Part shown: positions 1 to 8,085 of the stretch, piece by piece
Layout: each line of letters begins with the position of its first letter
Position numbering within the stretch: the stretch's first letter is position 1
Assembly (NCBI GenBank): GCA_964613215.1
Contig: CAZTHK010000012.1
Location: forward strand, 56,767 to 120,766
Length of the DNA: 64,000 nt
Origin: CAZTHK01 sp964613215
Lineage (GTDB): Bacteria > Krumholzibacteriota > Krumholzibacteriia > Krumholzibacteriales > CAZTHK01
Direction: 5' to 3'
Position numbers and translations under genes: made by a program
Notes under the pieces: model-generated
The model's input: only the letters and a program-made list of their open reading frames with translations
Database searches by the model: none
What the model was told of the DNA's origin: nothing

Positions 1-532
1 CCGCCCGTATCTTTACCAGATATTCTCCATCCCTGTAACTGAGAATGACTTCACCGGGTTCTCCGGATTCATCACCGGTTATCTTCCCCGATTCTCCCCT
101 GTTCAGCAACCACTTCAGAACAAGAGGGAAACGGTATTTTTGAAGCTCCAGCTCGGTCCCGGGAAGCCGGTCAACCTTTCCAGTACTGTAGAGAAACCGG
201 TATCCCTCCTCCCCGTCATAAACCACTATCTGAATATTTACCAGCTGGCCGTCCCTGACCATCATGGTCTTGGTTTTAAGTTTCTGGCCGTTTCTGAATA
301 TATCGAAGGGATGGCTCCTGGCCACATTCTTGCTGGTCAGATCCCTGATGAACCCTCTCCCCACATAATGCTGCAGTTCATCCACCTTCTCTTCGCCGCC
401 GTAGGCCTTGATTATTCTGTCTACCGCCTGTCGAGGATTATTCACCCTGCCGGAGCAGGAAAAAACAATCAGGGCTGCCGAAAAAATCAGCATCCATCCC
501 GGGGAGATTGCCCTCTTTCCAGCTTGGTTCAT
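1..532 (-). CDS. Lipoprotein, 3' end outside window (LolA/MucB-like fold possible)
   Basis: An open frame starts at an ATG at 530-532, preceded by GGAGG, and runs without a stop off the left edge, so only the first 177 codons are present. The N-terminus is a signal peptide with a lipobox (VFSC, near residue 27), so the mature protein should be lipid-anchored. The region after it begins with a motif of the type IIKAYGG..K...L followed by alternating short beta-strand-like stretches. That layout is common in periplasmic proteins related to outer-membrane lipoprotein-sorting or MucB-like folds; this assignment is inference. It lies 141 bp downstream of sdhB and may be read from the same transcript. 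No enzymatic motif is visible. Confidence 0.7.
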   Translation of the reverse strand, partial: MNQAGKRAISPGWMLIFSAALIVFSCSGRVNNPRQAVDRIIKAYGGEEKVDELQHYVGRGFIRDLTSKNVARSHPFDIFRNGQKLKTKTMMVRDGQLVNIQIVVYDGEEGYRFLYSTGKVDRLPGTELELQKYRFPLVLKWLLNRGESGKITGDESGEPGEVILSYRDGEYLVKIRA

Positions 533-673
533 ATATTTCCTCCTTATATCAGCGGCGGCACGGATTATCCACCTTCCGGCTTTCCCTGTAGTTCCGGCCG
601 TCCATCAACACATTCGGCGGGTACATTCTTGCCGGCCAGAATATCCGGCTTCCTCGGTTATGAAATTACAGTA

Positions 674-1384
674 CTATATTTTACTTTTCACCAGTTCCTT
701 CTTCAGCTCCGAAATAGCCTCCGTGGGATTAAGATCCTTGGGACAGGCCTCCACACAGTTGAATATGGTATGACATCTCCACAGCCCGTGCTTGTCATCC
801 ACGGGCTCCAGATGTTCCCGGGCACCCTCATCCCTGCTGTCCACCACAAAACGGTATGCCTTCAGCAGGGCATGCGGCCCCACATAACTCTTGTCGGACC
901 AGAAAGAGGGACAGGATGAAGTACAGCAGCCGCACAGAATGCATTCGTACAGTCCATCCAGTTTATCCCGCTCCTCCTGACTCTGAAACCTCTCCTGATC
1001 TGTGGGCGGGGGAGAATGCGAAATCATATAGGGCTTGACTGCCATCAGACCTTCCACCATCGAATCGATATCCACAACCAGGTCCTTTATAACAGGATAA
1101 CCCCTGAGAGGTTCCACTACCACGGTATCTGTCTTGAGAGCCAGCGTCTGAGTCTCACAGGCCAGACGGTTTACCCCGTTGATGGTCATACCGCAGGAAC
1201 CACAGATTCCGCTCCTGCAGGAACGCCTGAAGGTGAGGCTTCCATCCTGCTTCCATTTGACCTGGTTCAGGCAATCCAGAACGGTTTGACCCTTCTCTGC
1301 ATCCACCTGATATTCCTGAACGTAATGGCCTCTTCTGTCATCATCCGGATTGAATCTATTTATCCTGAATGTTATCTTCGCCAT
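674..1384 (-). CDS. sdhB: Succinate dehydrogenase/fumarate reductase iron-sulfur subunit
   Basis: 236 residues, normal length for SdhB. The N-terminal ferredoxin domain carries the [2Fe-2S] cysteines at about 56, 61, 64 and 76 (SCRSGICGSCG...C). The C-terminal domain has the cysteine sets at 148-158 (CILCGCCTSSCP) and 204-214 (CHTIFNCVEACP) that hold the [4Fe-4S] and [3Fe-4S] clusters. By family knowledge it passes electrons from the SdhA flavin to quinone at the membrane anchor. The start (MAKITFR) follows GGAGG and lies 13 bp after sdhA. It is the last gene of sdhCDAB. Confidence 0.97.
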   Translation of the reverse strand: MAKITFRINRFNPDDDRRGHYVQEYQVDAEKGQTVLDCLNQVKWKQDGSLTFRRSCRSGICGSCGMTINGVNRLACETQTLALKTDTVVVEPLRGYPVIKDLVVDIDSMVEGLMAVKPYMISHSPPPTDQERFQSQEERDKLDGLYECILCGCCTSSCPSFWSDKSYVGPHALLKAYRFVVDSRDEGAREHLEPVDDKHGLWRCHTIFNCVEACPKDLNPTEAISELKKELVKSKI

Positions 1385-1397
1385 TTCAGGGCCTCCT

Positions 1398-3185
1398 TTA
1401 ATACTTTCTTTCCTTGGGCTGGAATCTGGTAATGACTACCGGCTTATAATCGAACGTAATCTTCCCATCTTTACGGTAGGCCAGGGTGTGTTTAAGCCAC
1501 TTCTTATCATCCCTGTCCGGAAAATCAGTCCGGCTGTGAGCGCCCCTGCTCTCCTCCCTCTCCAGAGCTCCCTTTACAACCACTTCGGCGAAATCGAGCA
1601 TATGCCCCAGTTCCAGTGTCTCCAGAAGATCATAATTAAACCTGTCACTCCGGTCATCCAGCTTCACCCTCTTATAGCGTTCCTTGTATTCATTCAGTTT
1701 GTCCAGCATGGTTTTAAGCTTGCCGGCATCCCTGAATATACCACAGTACTCTGTCATGTTGACTTGCAGGTCTTCCCGGATCTCCACCGCTCTCTGGTCA
1801 CCATCGGAGGACATATGTTCGTTTACCTTCTGGATGGCCTCCTTCGCTGCATCAGGAGGAATGGGATAAAACTCCTCATCCTCGATGAGATCCTTCTTTA
1901 TGGATTTCCCCGCCCTCCTGCCGAACAGGGAAGCCTCCAGGAGGGAATTGGTTCCCAGCCTGTTGGCCCCGTGCACACTCACACAGGCACATTCTCCTGC
2001 CGCATAGAAACCCTTTACCGGCTTCTCCTTTCCGTCAGCCAGAACCCTGGAATGGATATCGGTGGGAATGCCCCCCATGGAGTAATGTGCGGTGGGCTGT
2101 ATGGGGATGGGTTCCTTGACACAATCAACATGCAGGAACTTCCACGCCAGTTCGTGGATCTGAGGCAACTGCTTCATTATCTTTTCCTCACCCAGGTGCC
2201 TCAGATCTATATGCACGTAACTCTCGCCATTTATCCCCCGCCCCTCATTTATTTCAGTCTGAATGGAGCGGGAAACCAGATCTCTGGGAGCAAGCTCCAT
2301 CTTTTCAGGTGCGTATTTCTCCATGAACCGTTCACCATCACCATTAAGCAGATATCCGCCTTCACCCCTGGCCCCCTCGGACACCAGAATACCCTGCTTG
2401 TACAGTCCGGTAGGATGAAACTGCACAAATTCCATATCCTCCACCGGCAGGCCCGCCTTGATTACCAGGCTCAAGCCATCCCCGGTGTTGGCCAGTGCAT
2501 TGGAAGTAATGTTGAATACCCTTCCGTATCCACCGGTGCCGAACATCACCGCCCGGGAGTTGAACACATGCAACCCTCCGTTAATTACGTCCCACGCCAC
2601 TACACCCCGGCATATATCATCCTGGATAATCAGAGACAGGACATAAAACTCGGAGTAGAAACGGACACCATTCTTAACGCAAATTTCATAAAGATTGTGA
2701 AGCAGGGCATGCCCGGTACGGTCGGCGGCATAGCAGGCTCTGAGCACAGGCCCGCCCCGGCCGAAGTCCTTGGTATGACCACCAAATTTCCGCTGGGCTA
2801 TCCTCCCCTCTCTGGTTCTGGAAAATGGTGTACCATCGTGTTCATATTCCCTTACCACCACCGGAGCTTCCTTTACCAGAATCTCAATAGCATCCTGGTC
2901 TCCCAGGTAATCACTCCCCTTTACCGTGTCGAACATATGCCATTCCCAGTGATCCTCTTCCTCATTGGCCAGAGAGGCGGCTATCCCTCCCTGGGCCCCC
3001 CCGCTGTGCGACCTGGTGGGAAAAACTTTACTCAGTACCGCTACATCCAGTTCTCCGGAGGTTTCCACAGCCGCTTTCATTCCGGCCAGGCCGGCACCCA
3101 CTATCACCACATCATGGTGATGTACACTGTGTACCGGTACTCCTTCTACATCATGAATTGATTCGGGATCGGATATTTTAGCCAT
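1398..3185 (-). CDS. sdhA: Succinate dehydrogenase/fumarate reductase flavoprotein subunit
   Basis: 595 residues, typical for SdhA. Visible motifs are the FAD-binding VVIVGAGLAGMKAA near residue 28, RSHSGGAQGG (the His that covalently binds FAD lies here in the family), HPTGLY with a following ARGEGG stretch, TAHYSMGGIPTD, and GANRLGTNSLLE near the end of the FAD domain. It oxidises succinate to fumarate, or does the reverse, on the cytoplasmic face of complex II. It sits 4 bp after sdhD and 13 bp before sdhB. Direction of catalysis cannot be read from sequence; the two separate small anchor subunits favour an Sdh-type enzyme. Confidence 0.97.
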   Translation of the reverse strand: MAKISDPESIHDVEGVPVHSVHHHDVVIVGAGLAGMKAAVETSGELDVAVLSKVFPTRSHSGGAQGGIAASLANEEEDHWEWHMFDTVKGSDYLGDQDAIEILVKEAPVVVREYEHDGTPFSRTREGRIAQRKFGGHTKDFGRGGPVLRACYAADRTGHALLHNLYEICVKNGVRFYSEFYVLSLIIQDDICRGVVAWDVINGGLHVFNSRAVMFGTGGYGRVFNITSNALANTGDGLSLVIKAGLPVEDMEFVQFHPTGLYKQGILVSEGARGEGGYLLNGDGERFMEKYAPEKMELAPRDLVSRSIQTEINEGRGINGESYVHIDLRHLGEEKIMKQLPQIHELAWKFLHVDCVKEPIPIQPTAHYSMGGIPTDIHSRVLADGKEKPVKGFYAAGECACVSVHGANRLGTNSLLEASLFGRRAGKSIKKDLIEDEEFYPIPPDAAKEAIQKVNEHMSSDGDQRAVEIREDLQVNMTEYCGIFRDAGKLKTMLDKLNEYKERYKRVKLDDRSDRFNYDLLETLELGHMLDFAEVVVKGALEREESRGAHSRTDFPDRDDKKWLKHTLAYRKDGKITFDYKPVVITRFQPKERKY

Positions 3186-3188
3186 CTG

Positions 3189-3551
3189 TTAACCTCCCGC
3201 CTGGAAAGGAAGTATGGTTAGAATTCCCAGGGTAACAAAAACTACAGCCGTGACGGAAAGCACTCCGAATATGGTTATCCTCAACCATGGCTGGTGAATA
3301 TAATCATCCAGCACTATCCATAGGCCATAGAGACCATGAAACAGCGCTATTATCAAGAAGGAAATATCTATGGTTTTCCAGAGTGGAGTGGCTACCCGGT
3401 CGGCCACTGCGCTGAAATTCAATTCTCCTTCTATGAATACATGAAGCCAGATCACATGTATGAACAGAACCACTGCCAGATAAATTCCGCTTATCCTCTG
3501 GAATAACCACAGGAGAGCTCCGCCTGACTTGACTCTATCCTTGTAGTACAT
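3189..3551 (-). CDS. sdhD: Succinate dehydrogenase membrane anchor subunit
   Basis: 120 residues with three hydrophobic segments (about 15-38, 58-80, 90-115). The N-terminal stretch ALLWLFQRISGIYLAVVLF matches the quinone-site Arg/Ser pattern of complex II anchors. Histidines in the first helix (LFIHVIWLH) are candidates for haem b ligation. It lies between sdhC (15 bp) and sdhA (4 bp), which fixes its role better than its weakly conserved sequence. The start follows a clear AAGGAGA. Confidence 0.9.
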   Translation of the reverse strand: MYYKDRVKSGGALLWLFQRISGIYLAVVLFIHVIWLHVFIEGELNFSAVADRVATPLWKTIDISFLIIALFHGLYGLWIVLDDYIHQPWLRITIFGVLSVTAVVFVTLGILTILPFQAGG

Positions 3552-3566
3552 AAGGTTCTCCTTTCA

Positions 3567-3935
3567 CTATCCCAGAAGGCCGAAGTTGGTTGCCATTACA
3601 GCACCGATAACAGCCCACGATATCAGCCAGAGAACAACAGCCACCAGGAATAGAGCCTTCTGCTTTTCTACCAGAATCCCCATATCGATCAGGGTAACCC
3701 TCAGACCGTTAAAAAGATGGTAGAGAATGACTCCCACCAGTCCAATCTCAAGCGTCTTGAACAGGGGGTTATTAAAAAACTCCATGATGGTGTTGAACTC
3801 ATCCTTCCCCACAATCATATGATGTATAACCCAGATATGGAGAAGCATATAGAATATCAAACCAAGACCGGAAAACCTGTGAAGGATCCAGGCAAAGGTG
3901 CCCAGATGTATCCGGTAGTGCTTGATAACCCTCAT
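3567..3935 (-). CDS. sdhC: Succinate dehydrogenase cytochrome b556 subunit
   Basis: 122 residues with three predicted membrane helices. The stretch TFAWILHRFSGLGLIFYMLLH carries the HRxSG signature of SdhC. Histidines in the first helix (LLHIWVIHH) are possible haem ligands. It anchors SdhAB and helps form the quinone site. It is the first gene of sdhCDAB, with a leader of about 95 nt from the promoter at 4037-4065. The start is preceded by GGGAGGG. Confidence 0.92.
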   Translation of the reverse strand: MRVIKHYRIHLGTFAWILHRFSGLGLIFYMLLHIWVIHHMIVGKDEFNTIMEFFNNPLFKTLEIGLVGVILYHLFNGLRVTLIDMGILVEKQKALFLVAVVLWLISWAVIGAVMATNFGLLG

Positions 3936-4017
3936 AGGGTCCCTCCCATTTAAAAGTCCGGTTCAATGCCCGTCGAACAGCTGCGCCCGCCGGAGAATCT
4001 GATGTTACCGGTGGCAC

Positions 4018-4046
4018 TTGAGCTTCATTTCACTGGAATATATCAT
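4018..4046 (+). promoter_or_regulatory. Possible divergent promoter for a small RNA
   Basis: On the plus strand TTGAGC (4018-4023) is followed after 17 nt by TATCAT (4041-4046), interleaved with the sdh promoter. A transcript starting near 4053 would run to the terminator at 4189-4260, about 208 nt, without a convincing coding region. The ATG-led frame at 4157-4351 lacks a good ribosome site and runs through the terminator. Confidence 0.3.
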
Positions 4047-4065
4047 AATGGCAGTACCCCGTCAA
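4037..4065 (-). promoter_or_regulatory. Sigma70-type promoter of sdhCDAB
   Basis: On the minus strand TTGACG (4060-4065) and TATATT (4037-4042) are separated by exactly 17 nt. The predicted transcription start is near 4030, giving a leader of about 95 nt before sdhC. The -10 region overlaps a plausible plus-strand promoter. Confidence 0.65.
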
Positions 4066-4188
4066 TCAAAGCCGCCACTAATTATTACCGGATAAGGATG
4101 GAAAGATTCATTCCGGCCCTGCAGCTCCCCCGCTTTTACTAAAGCCTGCCTCCTGAATGCCGAATATGTATTACAGCAAGAGCAGTTT

Positions 4189-4260
4189 ACTGCAATTCTC
4201 CCCGGCCTTTAACGAGGTTAGAAATCAGCCAGCCATGAGGGGGGAATTGCAGTTTTTTTT
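4189..4260 (+). terminator. Rho-independent terminator with no obvious plus-strand gene
   Basis: Arms 4189-4203 and 4239-4253 pair over 15 bp with one G-U wobble. The second arm is followed directly by a run of T to 4260. Orientation is plus strand; the minus strand has no U-tract after the hairpin. The flanking genes sdhC and mrfA are both on the minus strand, so it serves neither. The 421-bp gap 3936-4356 therefore probably holds the sdh promoter and a short non-coding transcript. Confidence 0.65.
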
Positions 4261-4356
4261 CAAGTCCTCGCCCGGGCCGAAATTACACCTGTATCCACCC
4301 CATCCATTTATCTCTCTCCCTGTCTCAATCTCCGGATTACCGGCCGGATAATTACA

Positions 4357-6780
4357 CTAACCCTTATGCAGGCTTCTCCTCAGTTTTACCTCCAGTTCAG
4401 GAGGAAGTGGTTTTATTTCAGGGCGCTCGATTTCCGGCTCAGCGCGGGAATGATCCAGGGGTGCGGGGATATAAGGCTCCTTCTCCAGGATGAGATGAAG
4501 TATTACCAGGGCGGCCTCCTTGTCCGGTATCATACCCCTTCCCCCTGTGTCGGGATCAGCCTGGGAAAAGGGGGGAATGGGGGAACCCACGCAGGAGGGA
4601 CATCCGTGTTCACAATCGCACGATTGAATCAGTTCCAGCGCCGCCTCCATAATCTGATCCGCCAGATCATATGACTTCAGAGCGAACCCCAATCCGCCCG
4701 GATACTTGTCATAAATAAACAGGGCCGGTCCCCCGGTAGATCGTGAATTTACTGTGGTGCCGATATCCAGGGGATCACACATCACAAACAGGGGAGCCAC
4801 CTCCCTGAGCACATTGGACAGGCCCAGCATTCCTTCTCCCGGGACCCGGCCGTGCTTTCTCACCTCCCGGTGTATCTCTGCAGGAGGAACTATCCAGGTA
4901 CCCGCGGTTTCCAGAATCTGGGGAGGGAGGTCGCATTTACCGAAACCTATGGAATCCCTGCTCCCGAATTTAATCTTCCTGAACATGAAGGTCAGATCGG
5001 TCACCGAGACATCTCCGAACCCCATCCTGCTGATTCTCCAATCCCTGTTCTTCTCCTCCCGGTCGATCTTTACCTGTACCTCCGTAATCGACTGGGTGTA
5101 GTAATCCACGTTGGTCTTTTCCACCAGAGCGATTTTCTTTTCGGTGTCCATCTCTTTAACAAAGTAGGTCTCTGCCTCGTGCAGATATATTGCCTGCGGA
5201 TGCACCTGCTGGAAAGCGCTGGCTTCATCTATGGTCCCGATAACCCTCTCGACATCGGTAACATCCATAATGGTGTAAGTATCGGGTGATATATTCCTCA
5301 GGCTTACATCTGCGCTGGGATACCCCCTGCCACACCAGAACCAGCTCCCTTTAACAAAATTAAGCTCCCTCTCGTCCTCCAGAATCTGAGCAATGGCCGG
5401 GGCATACTCTCCCCACTCCCTGACCTCATCTGCTTTGAGGGGAAGCTCAAATGCAGCTGCTCTGAGCTGACCCAGCAGTATGTGGGGATTCTGCTGATCT
5501 ATTATCGCATTTTCCGGCGATCTCCCGAAGAAATACTCCGGATACCTGACCAGGTACTGATCCAGCGGCGTATTATGGGATATCAGGAAGACTACCGACG
5601 CCTCGCTTCCCCTTCCCGCCCGTCCCGCCTGCTGCCAGGTGGAGGCGATGCTTCCGGGATAACCTACTATCACGGAGGCCTCAAGCTCCCCCACATCTAT
5701 CCCCAGCTCCAGGGCGTTGGTACTGATAACCGCCTTCAACTCCCCGTTAAAAAGACGTTTCTCTATCTCCCGCCTCTCGGCGGGAAGGTACCCGCCCCGG
5801 TAGGGGTGAACTGAATCACCCAGAGAGGAGCGCTTCTCATTCAGGGCTTCCCGGGTGTATCGTGTGATAACTTCGCTCACCACCCTGGCCCTGACAAAGG
5901 TTATAGTCTGAACATTATCCATCACCAGCCTGGTAACCAGCTGAGCTGCTTCTATATTGGAGGATCTCCTCTCCATCCCGGTTATATCCAGGGTGGGGGG
6001 GTTCCACAGGATGAACCGCTTTCTGCCCCGGGGCGAACCATCCCTGGTAATTACCTTTACCTCTCTCCCCATAAGCCTGCCGGCATGTTCACCGGGGTTG
6101 GCGATGGTGGCCGAAGAGGCGGCAAATACCGGATCGCTGCCATAGTGGCTGCATATCCGGGATAATCTGTGAATAACATTGGCCACATGCGAGCCGAATA
6201 TGCCCCTGTAGATATGTATCTCGTCTATCACCACAAACTTAAGCCGGGAGAAGAAGGAAGCCCATTTGGCATGATTGGGAAGTATACCGGAGTGGAGCAT
6301 ATCCGGATTGGTCAGAAGAATTCTGGCTTTCTCCCTGAGTTTTCTTCTCAGGGATGTGGGGGTATCACCATCGTAGGTTCCCGCTTCGAACCGGAACCCT
6401 TCCCTGTTATTATACCTTTTGAGCACTCTGAGCTGGTCCTGGGCCAGGGCCTTGGTGGGAAAGATATACAGGGCGGTACCCTCCGGGTTACCCAGCAGTT
6501 CCTCCAGAACGGGAGCGTTGTAGCAGAGGGTTTTACCGCTGGCAGTCGATGTTACCATAACTATACTGTTGCCCTCCCTCAGTTCCTTTATGGATTCGGC
6601 CTGATGGATGTACAATTTCTCTATGCCATCCTCGGCCATGGCCCTGCGAAGTTCCGGCGGAAGAGGGGGCTTGAGTTCTCCGTACCTGGCTTTTCTCTTT
6701 TCTATATCCCGGGTATGGACAATCTGGTCGCGGTAAAAGTCCTCCACCGATATCTTCCGCAGAAATTTCTCTACCTCCAA
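4357..6780 (-). CDS. mrfA: DEAD/DEAH-box helicase with C-terminal Zn-binding DUF1998 region (MrfA family)
   Basis: 807 residues. Walker A is at 76-84 (VTSTASGKT), DEIH at 186-189 and TFVRARVVSE opens the second RecA domain; a Q-rich motif VI (WQQAGRAGRG) follows. The C-terminal part holds a four-Cys cluster CDCEHGCPSC around 720-735, diagnostic of the DUF1998/MrfA group (B. subtilis YprA). In B. subtilis MrfA works with the exonuclease MrfB to remove mitomycin C damage independently of UvrABC. The start is TTG with GGGAGGAG five nt upstream. It lies 45 bp after mrfB, so the two are probably co-transcribed. The order here (mrfB first) is the reverse of B. subtilis. Confidence 0.9.
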   Translation of the reverse strand: MEVEKFLRKISVEDFYRDQIVHTRDIEKRKARYGELKPPLPPELRRAMAEDGIEKLYIHQAESIKELREGNSIVMVTSTASGKTLCYNAPVLEELLGNPEGTALYIFPTKALAQDQLRVLKRYNNREGFRFEAGTYDGDTPTSLRRKLREKARILLTNPDMLHSGILPNHAKWASFFSRLKFVVIDEIHIYRGIFGSHVANVIHRLSRICSHYGSDPVFAASSATIANPGEHAGRLMGREVKVITRDGSPRGRKRFILWNPPTLDITGMERRSSNIEAAQLVTRLVMDNVQTITFVRARVVSEVITRYTREALNEKRSSLGDSVHPYRGGYLPAERREIEKRLFNGELKAVISTNALELGIDVGELEASVIVGYPGSIASTWQQAGRAGRGSEASVVFLISHNTPLDQYLVRYPEYFFGRSPENAIIDQQNPHILLGQLRAAAFELPLKADEVREWGEYAPAIAQILEDERELNFVKGSWFWCGRGYPSADVSLRNISPDTYTIMDVTDVERVIGTIDEASAFQQVHPQAIYLHEAETYFVKEMDTEKKIALVEKTNVDYYTQSITEVQVKIDREEKNRDWRISRMGFGDVSVTDLTFMFRKIKFGSRDSIGFGKCDLPPQILETAGTWIVPPAEIHREVRKHGRVPGEGMLGLSNVLREVAPLFVMCDPLDIGTTVNSRSTGGPALFIYDKYPGGLGFALKSYDLADQIMEAALELIQSCDCEHGCPSCVGSPIPPFSQADPDTGGRGMIPDKEAALVILHLILEKEPYIPAPLDHSRAEPEIERPEIKPLPPELEVKLRRSLHKG

Positions 6781-6825
6781 GTCAACTCCTCCCTCTTTCC
6801 GGCAAACTCTTCCTCCGGTCTCATC

Positions 6826-7704
6826 TCAGAAACGTTCCCTCATAAAAACCATAATCAATTTTATCATGGTCACCAGATCCAAACGGTTATGATGAATAAC
6901 CCTCTCTATTTCACCGGCGTCGCCGCTTCTCACAAAATCGTGATAGACTCCCGGAATTCTGCAGCCCGGTATATCCCCCGCCCTCTTTCTGCCCAGGAGG
7001 TACACCTCCAGGGTCTGAAGTTTATGGTTGGGAGTTCTTCCCTTAAGTACCTTCCGGGCCACCGGAAGAAGGTCCAGGTGACGGCAGTTGTTTCCCAATT
7101 TCATTCCATGATAATGCATCCTCTGGCGCAGGAAGGGAATGTCAAATCCATTACCGTTGTATGTTACCAGCAGGCTGTATGAATCAAGCATCTCTTTCAA
7201 AAAACAGAGTATTGCTCTCTCTTCGGTATAATCGCGGGCAAACAACTGATCCAGGATCAGTTGTTCATCCGACAGGTACATCAGTCCTGCCAGGAAAAGA
7301 GGAGTCATATTCAGTCCGGTGGTTTCGAGATCGAGAAAACATATCTCCCCGGCGGTGCTCTCTTCCAGAATCCGCAGCTTATCCATCCCTGCTCCCTGTT
7401 CTATCATCGAGCCGGAGATCAGATCCGTATACTGACGGGGAAGACTCCCGGCATCCTCCCAGATACTGGAAGCGGGCTCCAAGACCCGGTAAAAACTTCC
7501 ATCCCCCGTAGTTATCTCTCTGCCTGGAATCAGTTCCTCCAGGGGACCGGTACGTAAGTGGAGGGAATCGAAATCCCTGCCATCCACACCCGCCCCCTTC
7601 TGAACATCCGAAGTATCCCACTTCGGTTTAATACCGAAAGCGCCTCTTGCCTTACGGCGGAGAGCCTCCAGTTCCCCGGCCAGATTCCTTCGGTCTGCGC
7701 ACAT
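6826..7704 (-). CDS. mrfB: DEDDh-type 3'-5' exonuclease, MrfB/YprB family
   Basis: 292 residues. The RNase H-like nuclease core shows FLDLETTG (D125, E127), NGNGFDIPFL (D188) and a late HHNRLDLV (H and D near 272-277), the DEDDh metal-binding set. The N-terminal 110 residues are not recognised. B. subtilis YprB/MrfB is the exonuclease partner of the MrfA helicase in mitomycin-lesion repair, and the adjacency here supports the same pairing. Start ATG has GGAG eight nt upstream. Confidence 0.88.
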   Translation of the reverse strand: MCADRRNLAGELEALRRKARGAFGIKPKWDTSDVQKGAGVDGRDFDSLHLRTGPLEELIPGREITTGDGSFYRVLEPASSIWEDAGSLPRQYTDLISGSMIEQGAGMDKLRILEESTAGEICFLDLETTGLNMTPLFLAGLMYLSDEQLILDQLFARDYTEERAILCFLKEMLDSYSLLVTYNGNGFDIPFLRQRMHYHGMKLGNNCRHLDLLPVARKVLKGRTPNHKLQTLEVYLLGRKRAGDIPGCRIPGVYHDFVRSGDAGEIERVIHHNRLDLVTMIKLIMVFMRERF

Positions 7705-7757
7705 GGCATCTTCTCCTATACAAACAGGTCATCCCGGCCCCACCGTTACCTGAGTGA

Positions 7758-7786
7758 AGAATACTCTATTGAATGATACATTTCAA
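7758..7786 (-). promoter_or_regulatory. Promoter of mrfB-mrfA
   Basis: Minus strand TTGAAA (7781-7786), 17-nt spacer, TATTCT (7758-7763). The start would be about 50 nt upstream of mrfB. No LexA-type box was recognised. The 381-bp divergent gap 7705-8085 otherwise holds only the opposite promoter at 8031-8058. Confidence 0.5.
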
Positions 7787-8030
7787 CAATCCACTTCAGC
7801 GGATATGGAATGATTTATGCGGAAAGAAATTTGATACCTGGATATTATCATTCAGGTAAAATTAATGATAATAAGACAGAGAAATTTACCGAATATATGA
7901 AATGAAGTGCTGTGTGGAAATCAGTAATAATGGCAACTCAGGGGCCGGCCGGTCCCGGATAGAAGGGCCGCTATGCAGCTTCTCAATCTCCGGAAAAACA
8001 GGGAAGCGAGAAATCATGTTACTCTTTTCC

Positions 8031-8058
8031 TTGACTTTAGTGCTCCGTTTCGTATATC
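8031..8058 (+). promoter_or_regulatory. Promoter of the M23 peptidase-queH pair
   Basis: Plus strand TTGACT (8031-8036) and TATATC (8053-8058) with a 16-nt spacer. The predicted start is about 20 nt before the ATG at 8086. Confidence 0.5.
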
Positions 8059-8085
8059 TATCGAGAAATGAAACTGTGGTGATAT

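Noticed and set aside
783..808. Hairpin with CCCGTG/CACGGG inside sdhB, similar to the REP palindrome
   Set aside because: It lies in a conserved coding segment of sdhB with a longer loop and lacks the paired outer palindromes; chance from codon choice.
1350..3161. Long plus-strand frame of 603 codons opposite sdhA
   Set aside because: It is the antisense shadow of sdhA, which has full family motifs on the minus strand.
4157..4351. 64-codon plus-strand frame in the sdh-mrfA gap
   Set aside because: No ribosome site, no protein-like composition, and it crosses the terminator at 4189-4260.
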